This document shows, one piece after another, positions 43,976 through 52,623 of a DNA stretch of 64,000 nt (positions within the stretch are counted from its first letter, which is position 1; the number at the start of each line of letters is the position of its first letter). Under the pieces are notes generated by a model, which saw only the letters and a program-made list of their open reading frames with translations, did no database searches and had not been told where the DNA came from. The DNA is taken from assembly GCF_020215645.1 (NCBI RefSeq), contig NZ_CP084058.1, positions 1,736,001 to 1,800,000 on the forward strand, read 5' to 3'. The translations under genes and the position numbers were made by a program. The DNA comes from Nonomuraea gerenzanensis. Its GTDB lineage: Bacteria; Actinomycetota; Actinomycetes; Streptosporangiales; Streptosporangiaceae.

Positions 43976-46069
43976 ATGATCGAGATCTGGCCGGGAGACC
44001 CCTATCCGCTCGGGGCGACCTACGACGGTGCCGGCACCAACTTCTCGCTCTACACCGAGGTCGCCGACAAGGTGGAGCTGTGCCTGTTCGACGAGGACAA
44101 CGTCGAGTCACGGGTGCCGCTCAGCGAGGTGGACGGGTTCATCTGGCACGGCTACCTGCCCGGCATCGGGCCCGGGCAGCGGTACGGCTACCGCGTCCAC
44201 GGCCCGTACGACCCGGCGCGCGGTATGCGGTGCAACCCGAGCAAGCTGCTGCTCGACCCGTACGCCATGGCCATCGAGGGCGGCGTGAACTGGAACGAGG
44301 CGGTCTACGGCTACCGGTTCGGCTCGCCGGACATCAAGAACGATCGTGACTCGGCCCCTTACGTGCCGCGCTCCGTGGTGATCAACCCGTTCTTCGGCTG
44401 GGGGCACGACCGGCCGCCCGCGACCCCGTACCACGACACCGTGATCTACGAGGCGCATGTGCGTGGGCTCACGATCAGCCACCCCAAGATCCCCAAGCAC
44501 CTGCGCGGCACGTACGCGGCGCTCGGCCACCCCGAGATCCTCGACCATCTCACCAAGCTCGGCGTGACGGCGCTGGAGCTGATGCCGGTCCACCAGTTCG
44601 TCACCGATCACATCCTGGAGCAGCGCGGGCTGTCGAACTACTGGGGCTACAACTCGATCGGCTTCTTCGCGCCGCACAACCGCTACTCCAGCCAGGGGCA
44701 GCGCGGGGGGCAGGTGCTGGAGTTCAAGGCGATGGTGCGCTCGCTGCACGAAGCGGGCATCGAGGTCATTCTCGACGTCGTCTACAACCACACCGCCGAG
44801 GGCAACCACCTGGGGCCCACGCTGGGGTTCCGGGGGATCGACAACCTCAACTACTACCGCCTGGTCGAGAACGACAGGCGGTACTACGTGGACACCACGG
44901 GCACCGGCAACAGCCTGCTCATGCGCTCGCCGCACGTCCTGCAGATGATCATGGACTCGCTCCGCTACTGGGTCATCGAGATGCACGTCGACGGGTTCAG
45001 GTTCGACCTGGCCTCGACGCTGGCGCGGGAGTTGCACGAGGTGGACCGGCTGAGCGCGTTCTTCGACCTGGTGCAGCAGGACCCGGTGTTGTCGCAGGTC
45101 AAGCTCATCGCCGAGCCGTGGGACGTGGGGCCCGGCGGATATCAGGTGGGCAACTTCCCGTCCCGCTGGACCGAGTGGAACGGGCGTTACCGCGACACGA
45201 TCCGCGACCTGTGGCGCGGGCAGGCGGCCACGCTGCCGGAGTTCGGCTCCCGGTTCACCGGGTCCAGCGACCTGTACAAGGACGACAGCCGCCGCCCCGC
45301 CGCCTCGATCAACTTCGTGACCTGCCACGACGGCTTCACCCTGCAGGACCTCGTCTCGTACAACAACAAGCACAACGAGGCGAACAAGGAGGGCAACCGC
45401 GACGGCACCGACGACAACAGGTCCTGGAACTGCGGCGAGGAAGGCCCGGCGGGGATCGCCGTCGAGTCGCTGCGCGAGCAGCAGAAACGCAACTTCCTCA
45501 CCACGCTGTTCCTCTCGCAGGGCGTGCCGATGCTCTCGCACGGCGACGAGCTGGGCCGCACCCAGCGCGGCAACAACAACGGCTACTGCCAGGACAACGA
45601 GCTGACCTGGGTCGACTGGTCGGACGTGCGCGAGAACTGGCTGCTCCTCGAGTTCACCCAGAGCCTGGCCGAGCTGCGCAAGAAACACCCGGTGTTCCGG
45701 CGCCGCCGCTTCTTCTACGGCAAGCCCGTACGCGGGCTGCGCGACATCGCCTGGCTCACCCCCGCGGGAGAGGAGATGAACGACGGCGACTGGCACGTCG
45801 GCTACGCCAAGTCCCTGGCCGTCTTCCTGAACGGCGACGCCATCACCGAGCCCGACCGGCGCGGCCGGCCGATCAGGGACGACTCGTTCCTGCTGCTGTT
45901 CAACGCCCACTACGACACGATCAAGTTCACGATCCCCAAGGACTATGGCGAGATGTGGCATACGGAGATCGACACGGCCATGCCGATCAGGCTGGACGCC
46001 CGGATGGTGAAGGCAGGCGACGCGATCGCGGTGCCGGGCCGCAGCGTGCGGGTGCTCCGCCGTGTCTAG
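43976..46069 (+). CDS. glgX: Glycogen debranching enzyme GlgX
   Basis: 697 residues from the ATG at 43976 (GGGAG 6 nt upstream). An N-terminal CBM48-like domain (GATYDGAGTNFSLYTEV) is followed by a GH13 barrel with DVVYNHT (about 267), nucleophile region VDGFRFDLAS (about 338), acid/base KLIAEPWD (about 377) and TCHDGFT (about 446). It removes alpha-1,6 branches from glycogen, giving linear malto-oligosaccharides. It leads the glgX-treY-treZ operon, and the treY ATG follows after 10 nt, so the products flow directly to trehalose synthesis. Confidence 0.95.
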   Translation: MIEIWPGDPYPLGATYDGAGTNFSLYTEVADKVELCLFDEDNVESRVPLSEVDGFIWHGYLPGIGPGQRYGYRVHGPYDPARGMRCNPSKLLLDPYAMAIEGGVNWNEAVYGYRFGSPDIKNDRDSAPYVPRSVVINPFFGWGHDRPPATPYHDTVIYEAHVRGLTISHPKIPKHLRGTYAALGHPEILDHLTKLGVTALELMPVHQFVTDHILEQRGLSNYWGYNSIGFFAPHNRYSSQGQRGGQVLEFKAMVRSLHEAGIEVILDVVYNHTAEGNHLGPTLGFRGIDNLNYYRLVENDRRYYVDTTGTGNSLLMRSPHVLQMIMDSLRYWVIEMHVDGFRFDLASTLARELHEVDRLSAFFDLVQQDPVLSQVKLIAEPWDVGPGGYQVGNFPSRWTEWNGRYRDTIRDLWRGQAATLPEFGSRFTGSSDLYKDDSRRPAASINFVTCHDGFTLQDLVSYNNKHNEANKEGNRDGTDDNRSWNCGEEGPAGIAVESLREQQKRNFLTTLFLSQGVPMLSHGDELGRTQRGNNNGYCQDNELTWVDWSDVRENWLLLEFTQSLAELRKKHPVFRRRRFFYGKPVRGLRDIAWLTPAGEEMNDGDWHVGYAKSLAVFLNGDAITEPDRRGRPIRDDSFLLLFNAHYDTIKFTIPKDYGEMWHTEIDTAMPIRLDARMVKAGDAIAVPGRSVRVLRRV

Positions 46070-46079
46070 GCCGCCGGGC

Positions 46080-48857
46080 ATGTCCAGGCCCGTGTCCACC
46101 TACCGGGTGCAGCTCACCCCCGACTTCGGCTTCGCCCAGGTGGCCGAGATCGCCGGCTACCTGCGCGACCTCGGCGTGAGCCACGTCTACCTCTCACCCA
46201 TCCTGCAGTCCACGCCCGAGTCGCGGCACGGCTACGACGTCACCGACCACTCCAGGATCAGGGACGAGTTCGGCGGCGCCACCGGCTTCAGGGAGATGGC
46301 ACAGCAGCTGGCCGCCCAGGACCTGGGCATCGTGGTCGACATCGTGCCGAACCACATGAACACCGTGAACGCCCAGTTCTGGTCGGTGCTGAAGGACGGG
46401 CCCGCCTCGCCGTACGCCTCCTGGTTCGACATCGACTGGGTGGACGGCAAGGTCGCGCTGCCCGTGCTCGGCGACGACACTCCGCCGGTCGTGGACGGCG
46501 ACGTGCTGCGCTACCACGAGCACGCCTTCCCCTACCCCGGCCACTACCGGCTCGTCGACTGGCGCGAGGGGCCCGGATACCGGCGCTTCTTCGACGTGTC
46601 GTCGCTGATCGGGCTGCGCGTCGAGGATCCCGCCGTGCTCTTCGCCACGCACGAGGTGATCTTCTGGCTGCTCGACGAGGGGCTCGTGGACGGGCTGCGC
46701 GTCGATCACCCCGACGGCCTCGCCGACCCGCGCCGTTACCTCGAACGCCTGCGCGCCCGCGCCGGCAGCGCCTGGACCGTCGTGGAGAAGATCCTCATCG
46801 GCCCCGAGCGGCTGCCCGCCGACTGGGCCTGCGACGGCACCACCGGCTACGACGTACTGAACCGCGTCAACGGTCTCTTCGTCGACCCCGCCGGCAAGGA
46901 GCCGCTCATCCGGCTGTTCGCCGAGCTGACCGGGCAGCCCGCCGACTACCGGCCGGTCATGGCGCAGGCCAAGCACGAAGTCCTCGACCTGTTCTTCGGC
47001 GCCGAGGTGAACCGCCTGGCCAGGGCCGCCTCCTGCGACCCCGCCGCCGTCCGCGAGCTGCTCGCCGCCATGCCGGTCTACCGCGCGTACGTGGTGCCGG
47101 GCGAGCCCCCGCCGGCCTCGGCCGTCGACACCGTCGAGCTGGCCGCCGCCTCCTGCTCACCCGCCGTCCGCCCGCTGGTGCAGGAGGTCCTGTACGGCTC
47201 CGCCGAGGCGATCGTGCGTTTCCAGCAGGCGTGCGGGCCCGTCATGGCCAAGGGCGTGGAGGACACGGCGCTCTACCGGTGGTTCCCGCTGGCCTGCCTG
47301 AACGAGGTCGGCGGCGAGCCGGACGTGTTCGGCGTGTCGGTGGCGGAGTTCCACGAGTTCTGCGCGGAGCTGCCCCCCTACACCATGACCACGCTGTCCA
47401 CCCACGACACCAAGCGGTCGGAGGACGTGCGTGCCCGGCTGTCGGTGCTCTCGGAGCTGCCCGGCGAGTGGGCGGCGGCCGTGGCCGAGTGGTCGGCGCA
47501 GGTCAGCTTCGACCCGCACCTCGACTACCTGGCCTGGCAGAACCTCATGGCCGCCTGGCCCATCTCCGCCGAACGCTTCACCGACTACCTGCTCAAGGCC
47601 GCCCGCGAAGCCAAGACCGCCATCTCCTGGGTGAACCCGGACCCCGACTACGAACGCCGCCTGCGCGCCTTCGCCGAGGCCGCTGTCCGCCTCCCGATCG
47701 GCGGCTTCACCGAGCGCATCGACCCGTACGCCATGTCCAACTCCCTGGGAGCCAAGCTGGTGCAGCTCATGATGCCGGGGGTGCCGGACGTGTACCAGGG
47801 TAACGAGACGACCGACTTCTCCCTGGTCGATCCGGATAACCGGCGGCCGGTGACGTACCCACGCAAGCCCGACACCTCGTGGGACTCGGCCAAGCTCCTG
47901 GTCACCACCCAGGCTCTGCGGTTGCGGCGGCGGCTGGGGGGTGCGGCTGCGTACCTGCCGCTGCACGCGGAAGGGGCGCGGGCGGACCACGTGATCGCCT
48001 TCGCCCGCGCCGCCACTGGGCCTGACCTTGGTTTCGGGCCTTGGTCGGAGGGCGAGGCCGGTGTCGGCGCCTGGGGGGAGCCTGGTGTGGGGGAGGGGGG
48101 CGCGTGGGGACGCGGTGATGTGGACGCGGGCACGCGCGGCGACTTGGGCCCGGACGGGGGCTCGGGTTGGGGCGTGGGCTCGGCTTCGGACGTGGGCTCA
48201 GGTGTGGGCTCAGGTGGGGGCTCGGGTGTGGGCTCGGGCGCCGGTGCGGGCGGGAATTCGGAGGTGGACGGGGGGTCCGGGGCTCGGGCGCGGGCAGAGG
48301 ACGATGGCACGGCGCAGGGTGACGCGCGATCGGACGGCGCGCAGGCGCTGGGCGACGCGGGACACCGAGTCCAGGCTTCTGACGAGCATGAAGTTCAGGC
48401 CGGAACCGAGCGCGACGTCCAGGCCGGAACCGAGCGCGACGTCCAGGCCGGAACCGAGCGCGACGTCCAGGCCGGAACCGAGCGCGACGTCCAGGCCGGA
48501 ACCGAGCGCGACGTCCAGGCCGGAACCGAGCACAGAACCTGGGCCGCCACCGAGAACAGAGCCCAGGCTGCCGTCGAGCACCGCTTGCGGACCCCCGCAG
48601 AGGAGCGCATATCACCCATCACCGAGGAACGGGCCCGAGCCGTCGGCGAGGCCGGGGTGCGGCCGCGTGCGGTCGTGGTCGCGACCCGCCTCCCCGTGCG
48701 CCTGGCCGCCTCAGGCGGATGGGGCGGCACCACCTTGACGTTGCCCGCGGGCACCTGGCGCGACCTGCTCACCGGCGGCCTGTTCACCGGACGCATCCCG
48801 CTCGCGCACCTGCTCGGTCAGTATCCGGTCTCACTCCTGGAGAGACATGATCTTTGA
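46080..48857 (+). CDS. treY: Malto-oligosyltrehalose synthase with large repeat-rich insertion
   Basis: 925 residues from the ATG at 46080 (a GTG at 46062, overlapping glgX, is an alternative). GH13 motifs: VDIVPNHM, GLRVDHPDGL, VVEKIL, MTTLSTHDTKRSED, and the late PDVYQGNE. The enzyme turns the reducing end of maltodextrin into a trehalose unit. Ordinary TreY proteins are 750-850 residues; here about 215 extra residues lie between IAFARAATG and RAVVVATRLPV near the C-terminus. The insertion is Gly/Ser-rich, then carries six copies of VQAGTE in an 8-residue repeat. Both flanks are well conserved and in frame, so activity is plausible with a disordered loop. Confidence 0.93.
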   Translation: MSRPVSTYRVQLTPDFGFAQVAEIAGYLRDLGVSHVYLSPILQSTPESRHGYDVTDHSRIRDEFGGATGFREMAQQLAAQDLGIVVDIVPNHMNTVNAQFWSVLKDGPASPYASWFDIDWVDGKVALPVLGDDTPPVVDGDVLRYHEHAFPYPGHYRLVDWREGPGYRRFFDVSSLIGLRVEDPAVLFATHEVIFWLLDEGLVDGLRVDHPDGLADPRRYLERLRARAGSAWTVVEKILIGPERLPADWACDGTTGYDVLNRVNGLFVDPAGKEPLIRLFAELTGQPADYRPVMAQAKHEVLDLFFGAEVNRLARAASCDPAAVRELLAAMPVYRAYVVPGEPPPASAVDTVELAAASCSPAVRPLVQEVLYGSAEAIVRFQQACGPVMAKGVEDTALYRWFPLACLNEVGGEPDVFGVSVAEFHEFCAELPPYTMTTLSTHDTKRSEDVRARLSVLSELPGEWAAAVAEWSAQVSFDPHLDYLAWQNLMAAWPISAERFTDYLLKAAREAKTAISWVNPDPDYERRLRAFAEAAVRLPIGGFTERIDPYAMSNSLGAKLVQLMMPGVPDVYQGNETTDFSLVDPDNRRPVTYPRKPDTSWDSAKLLVTTQALRLRRRLGGAAAYLPLHAEGARADHVIAFARAATGPDLGFGPWSEGEAGVGAWGEPGVGEGGAWGRGDVDAGTRGDLGPDGGSGWGVGSASDVGSGVGSGGGSGVGSGAGAGGNSEVDGGSGARARAEDDGTAQGDARSDGAQALGDAGHRVQASDEHEVQAGTERDVQAGTERDVQAGTERDVQAGTERDVQAGTERDVQAGTEHRTWAATENRAQAAVEHRLRTPAEERISPITEERARAVGEAGVRPRAVVVATRLPVRLAASGGWGGTTLTLPAGTWRDLLTGGLFTGRIPLAHLLGQYPVSLLERHDL
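48393..48530 (+). repeat. 24-bp tandem repeat inside treY
   Basis: Nearly six copies of a 24-bp unit (core GTCCAGGCCGGAACCGAG) encode the octapeptide RDVQAGTE. The unit is a multiple of 3, so copy-number change keeps the frame. A second, looser repeat (GTGGGCTCAGG-like) at about 48170-48245 encodes the preceding Gly/Ser stretch. Confidence 0.95.
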
Positions 48858-50559
48858 GGTCTGGGCACCGAAGGCCACGGCGGTCGAAGTGGACGTCCTC
48901 GGCGGGCGCCGGGCGATGTCGCCAGGCGAGGGGGGCTGGTGGTCGGTGGAGGTGGAGGGCGCCGAGCACGGCACCCGGTACGCCTTCGTGGTGGACGGCG
49001 ACGGACCGTACCCCGACCCCCGCACCCGGCGGCAGCCGGAGGGGATCTTCGAGCAGAGCGCGGTGTACGACCACGCCCGCTTCACCTGGTCCGACCACGA
49101 CTGGAAGGGCCGCGACCTGCGCGGAGCCGTGATCTACGAGCTGCACATCGGGACGTTCACGCAGGAGGGGACGTTCGCCGCGGCCATCGAGAAGCTGCCG
49201 CACCTGGTGGAGCTCTGCGTCGACTTCGTGGAGGTCATGCCGGTCGCGCCGGTGCCCGGCGGGCGCAACTGGGGCTACGACGGCGTGGACCTCTATGCCG
49301 TGAACGAGACATACGGGGGGCCCGATGGGCTCAAGTCCTTCGTGGACGCGTGCCACCGGGCCGGGATCGGGGTCATCCTCGATGTCGTCTACAACCATCT
49401 CGGCCCCTCGGGGAACTTCCTGCGGCCGTTCGGCCCGTACTTCTCCGGCTTTGACGGCAGCTATTGGGGCGAAGCGGTCAATCTGGATGGGCCGGAGTCC
49501 GACGAGGTGCGGCGCTACTTCATCGGCAACGCCCTGCAGTGGCTGCGCGACTTCCACATCGACGGGCTGCGGTTGGACGCCGTGCACGCGCTGCACGACA
49601 AACGCGCCACGCACCTGCTGGCCGAGCTGTCGGCGGAGGTGGACGCGCTGGCCTGTTCGGTCGGCCGGCCGCTGTCGCTGATCGCCGAGTCCGATCTCAA
49701 CGACCCGCGCATGGTCCGCTCGCTGGACGCCGGCGGCCTGGGCATGACCGCGCAGTGGGACGACGACGTACACCATGCCCTGCACTGCGCCGTGAGCGGT
49801 GAGAGCCACGGCTACTACCAGGACTTCGCCCAGCTCACGGCCCTGGCCAAGGTGCTCACCCACGGAGTCGTGCACGACGGCACCCACTCCAGCTTCCGCG
49901 CCCGCGCGCACGGCAGCTCGTTCGCGGGCGTGCCAGGCTATCGGCTGGTCGCCTGCCTGCAGAACCACGACCAGATCGGCAACCGGCCCATCGGCGACCG
50001 GCTCCCGATCCCGGCGCTCAAGCTCGGCGCGGGACTGCTCCTGACCTCGCCGTTCACGCCCATGTTGTTCATGGGGGAGGAATGGGGGGCCCGTACGCCG
50101 TTCCTGTTCTTCTCCGATCATGTGGAGCCCGAGCTGCGGGACAGCGAGGGCGTGCGCAGGGAGCGCGAGTTCGACGGGTTCGGGTACGTGTGGGAGGCGC
50201 CGAATCCGTCGGAGGAGGAGACGTTCCTGCGGTCGAAGCTGGACTGGGGTGAGGTGAAGGAGGAGGCTCACTGGTCGCTCCTGTGCTGGTATCGCGACCT
50301 GATCGCGCTGCGCAAGGCGCTGCCCGAGCTGTCGGACCCGCGGCTGGATCGGGTGCGGGTGGAGATGGATCCGCTGGAGAAGTGGCTGCTGGTGTGGCGG
50401 GGGGAGCTGGCGGTCGCGGTCAACTTCTCGCAGGAGTCGGTGACCTTGCCGGTGACGCCCGGGACGGTGCTGCTGGCCTCGGACGAGCCGGTGACGGTGG
50501 ATGAGGAGGGGTTGCGGCTGCGTGCGCAGTCCATGGTGATCTGTCGGCCTGCTTCTTGA
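48847..50559 (+). CDS. treZ: Malto-oligosyltrehalose trehalohydrolase
   Basis: 570 residues. An N-terminal CBM48-like domain (MIFEVWAPKATAVEVDVLGG), then a GH13 barrel with GVILDVVYNHLGPSGNF, GLRLDAVHAL (about 240), LIAESDLNDPR (about 279) and QNHDQIGNR (about 372). It cuts trehalose from the end of maltooligosyl-trehalose made by TreY. The ATG overlaps the treY stop by 11 bp. With glgX and treY it completes the TreYZ pathway from glycogen to trehalose. Confidence 0.95.
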   Translation: MIFEVWAPKATAVEVDVLGGRRAMSPGEGGWWSVEVEGAEHGTRYAFVVDGDGPYPDPRTRRQPEGIFEQSAVYDHARFTWSDHDWKGRDLRGAVIYELHIGTFTQEGTFAAAIEKLPHLVELCVDFVEVMPVAPVPGGRNWGYDGVDLYAVNETYGGPDGLKSFVDACHRAGIGVILDVVYNHLGPSGNFLRPFGPYFSGFDGSYWGEAVNLDGPESDEVRRYFIGNALQWLRDFHIDGLRLDAVHALHDKRATHLLAELSAEVDALACSVGRPLSLIAESDLNDPRMVRSLDAGGLGMTAQWDDDVHHALHCAVSGESHGYYQDFAQLTALAKVLTHGVVHDGTHSSFRARAHGSSFAGVPGYRLVACLQNHDQIGNRPIGDRLPIPALKLGAGLLLTSPFTPMLFMGEEWGARTPFLFFSDHVEPELRDSEGVRREREFDGFGYVWEAPNPSEEETFLRSKLDWGEVKEEAHWSLLCWYRDLIALRKALPELSDPRLDRVRVEMDPLEKWLLVWRGELAVAVNFSQESVTLPVTPGTVLLASDEPVTVDEEGLRLRAQSMVICRPAS

Positions 50560-50754
50560 TGAGGTAGCGGCTTCTGGGGTCGTGGCCGCACGAGGCGCGA
50601 CGCGGCGGTAGGGGTTCAGGTATGCGGGGGTGACGTGGTGGTATGCGGGCGTGTGAGGGATGACGTGATGACGCGTCCGGGGAGGCCGGGAGGGCGGCGG
50701 CTGGTGTGGTGAGGTGTGTTGGGGGTGAAGGCTGACCGCGGTGGGAGGCACGTG
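50560..50754. other. Gene-free stretch downstream of treZ
   Basis: About 195 bp after treZ hold no credible reading frame. The sequence is rich in GTGA/GGTG runs and continues into the 44-bp repeat array that marks the end of the convergent hypothetical gene. No clear hairpin terminator is seen. Confidence 0.5.
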
Positions 50755-50886
50755 GGTCACGCTGCGAAGAGCTGCGCCAGCTCAGGTGGGTGGGTCACGC
50801 GGTGAGAAGTCGCGGCGGCTCGGGCTCGGGTGGGTGGGTCACGCGGTGAGAAGTCGCGGCGGCTCCGGCTCGGGTGGGTGGGTCAC
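50755..50886. repeat. 44-bp tandem repeats derived from a gene 3' end
   Basis: The GGTCACGC element recurs at 50755, 50793, 50837 and 50881, that is, one unit of 38 bp and two of 44 bp. The copy at 50881 is the true stop region of the hypothetical gene (…RVLAA stop). The others repeat its last codons with their own stops further out. Confidence 0.85.
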
Positions 50887-51863
50887 GCTGCGAGGACTCG
50901 TGCCGGCTCGGTTCGGTTGATTTCGATCGAGGTCAGGGTGGCGTGGTGTGGGGCTTGGGTGGCGCAGAGCCAGTCGTTCAGGGAGCCCGTGAAGCCTGAG
51001 GGTGGGCCGACCTTGAGGCAGGTGATCTGGCCGGCCCCTGGCGCCGGGCCGACCTTCAGGCGGCGGATGCTGCCGGTGCGGCCCAGCTCTCCCGCGTCCG
51101 CGTCGTACGGGGTGAGGCGGACGCCGAAGGGGAGGCCGCCGTCTGGCTGGTCGGAGGGCTGGATGTGGAGGAAGTCGTCGATCCGGTGGGTGGTGGCCTC
51201 CGGGTGGGCGGTGAGGTAGGACAGGTGGTCGGTCAGCAGGCGGTTGGCGACCGTGCGCAGGAGGTTGGTGGCGCACAGGTTGTGGGCGCAGGCGGCGCCG
51301 TCGAGGGTGATCTCCGGGAGGGCGAAGCGGCGCAGGCCCCGGGACGTGACGCGCAGGCAGTCGCACGCTCCCAGGTCGGACGGATCCCAGGGCGGGCAGG
51401 TGGCGGCGTCGTGGACCTGGACGTCCCAGGAGAGCCAGTCGTCGTCCAGGCGGAAATGGGTGGGCTCGCCTGCGCATCGGCCGCACGTGAGGATGGTCGA
51501 GTCGGTCAGCGGGTCGATGAGGAGGCCGTCGCTCTCCCTGGCCAAGGCTCTGGCCGAGGCGCGGGCCACCTGCACGGTGGTGGGGAGCCGGTGCGGGGGT
51601 GCGGTGGCGGAGACGATCACGTGTTGTCTCGTACGGCGTAGGCGGCGTCTCTCGTCGTCCGTGAAGGTGGTGGTCGTGGGTTTCCATGGGGTCGCGTGAC
51701 AGGCGACCGAGAGTGTGCCGTGGGCTGCTGAGGTGATGGCGGCTCGTTTGAACGGGCCGCCGACGCGCCACGGGATGAACGACTCTACGTCGAAGGGCAC
51801 TTGCTCCATGGCGACGATGAAGTGGGTTGTCATGGTGCCGGGGAGAGGGATCGTGATCTTCAT
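50883..51863 (-). CDS. Hypothetical protein with cysteine pairs
   Basis: 326 residues from the ATG at 51863 (GGAGG 6 nt upstream); a longer frame to 51935 is unlikely. I do not recognise the family. It looks soluble, beginning MKITIPLPGTMTTHFIVAME. The middle has CGRCAGEPTHFRL and LGACDCLRV, then a helical part AHNLCATNLLRTVANRLLTD that could bind zinc or nucleic acid. Near the end LKVGPAPG and LKVGPPSG form an internal repeat. The gene is monocistronic between treZ and the inverted-repeat island. Its 3' end is the source of a 44-bp tandem array. Confidence 0.6.
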   Translation of the reverse strand: MKITIPLPGTMTTHFIVAMEQVPFDVESFIPWRVGGPFKRAAITSAAHGTLSVACHATPWKPTTTTFTDDERRRLRRTRQHVIVSATAPPHRLPTTVQVARASARALARESDGLLIDPLTDSTILTCGRCAGEPTHFRLDDDWLSWDVQVHDAATCPPWDPSDLGACDCLRVTSRGLRRFALPEITLDGAACAHNLCATNLLRTVANRLLTDHLSYLTAHPEATTHRIDDFLHIQPSDQPDGGLPFGVRLTPYDADAGELGRTGSIRRLKVGPAPGAGQITCLKVGPPSGFTGSLNDWLCATQAPHHATLTSIEINRTEPARVLAA

Positions 51864-51982
51864 GGTGGGCCTCCGGGCGGGTGGAGTCGGGGCGGTGCTG
51901 GAGTCAGCTCCGGCCTCGGTGGGATTCGGAGGCACTCAGGATCTGGGATCAGGGGTGGTGGCCGTGGATCCGAACGGGGTTC

Positions 51983-52022
51983 TGTGGATAGCGGCGGGAG
52001 GGGTGGCGGGGGTTGTGGATAA
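51983..52022 (-). other. Two DnaA-box-like 9-mers
   Basis: Read on the minus strand, 52022-52014 is TTATCCACA, the consensus DnaA box, and 51991-51983 is CTATCCACA, one mismatch. They are 31 bp apart in the gap between the hypothetical gene and the left inverted-repeat arm. Two boxes do not make an origin. Confidence 0.4.
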
Positions 52023-52054
52023 TTAAGTGGTGACGCCCGTAAGTGCTTCAGGGG

Positions 52055-52364
52055 TCAGTGGTAGCAGGCGCAGTCGAGGGCTTCTTCGGGTGTGCCGGCG
52101 GACATGCCGTTAGGCAGGATCTGGTTCTCGCAGGTGCCGCTGCCGGCGAGGTAGAGGCCGAACCCCCGGATGGAGGCCGGTCCGCCGTAACGAAGGCGTA
52201 TGAAGGGCGCAGCCGGTCAGTTCGTCTTCGAGGTGGGCGAGCTGGCCGTGGTAGCGGACGGGCGGGCCTGCCGGCTGTGGCCAGTGATCGCGGGTGTGCC
52301 GGCGCAGTCGCTGGGCCAGGGAGGTCTTGGTCGACTGCGGGGTGGCGGGGCATGACGGCCCCAT
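52055..52364 (-). pseudogene. Hypothetical actinobacterial protein, frameshifted, left copy
   Basis: On the minus strand from an ATG at 52364, one frame reads LAQRLRRHTRDHWP and VRYHGQLAHLEDELTG. The matching C-terminal half continues in another frame as RLRYGGPASIRGFGLYLAGS and then NGMSAGTPEEALDCACYH to a stop at 52055. Actinobacterial hypothetical proteins carry both halves in one chain (a LRYTG-x-WGFAIY core and an ending near GTPEEALDCACG). A single extra base between ELTG and APFIRLRY would explain the break. This copy keeps the natural C-terminus, which the right copy lacks. Function of the family is unknown. Confidence 0.65.
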
Positions 52365-52464
52365 CCTGCCGTCCGGTGTGTCGATCACGCCCCCGGGCGG
52401 TGCAGAGGGGGCCACAGCGGCAGCGCCCCTCGTCAGATCACCGAAAGCCTTCCGCGTGCCCGTC
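52078..52464. repeat. Left arm of a ~385-bp long inverted repeat
   Basis: The 387-bp arm is nearly identical, in reverse complement, to 53919-54299; the only visible length difference is a 6-bp indel. It covers almost the whole frameshifted hypothetical gene plus about 100 bp upstream of it. The arms enclose 1454 bp holding a LysR gene. Confidence 0.92.
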
Positions 52465-52623
52465 CCTTGCGCCCGTCCCTTGCGCTCGTCAGAGCGTCGC
52501 GACCGCCTCCGAACGGCGGCGGTTGCAGAAGCCGGCCCATTCTCACACAGCAGGTCGGTGGCCTGAGCGGCTCCTCATCGCCACGCTGGGCGTCGCCCGG
52601 CGGCGGCGAGCGGTCGCGTCGGC

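Noticed and set aside
51983..52022. Replication origin at the two DnaA boxes
   Set aside because: Only two boxes, no dnaA, dnaN, parAB or repA nearby and no AT-rich unwinding element.
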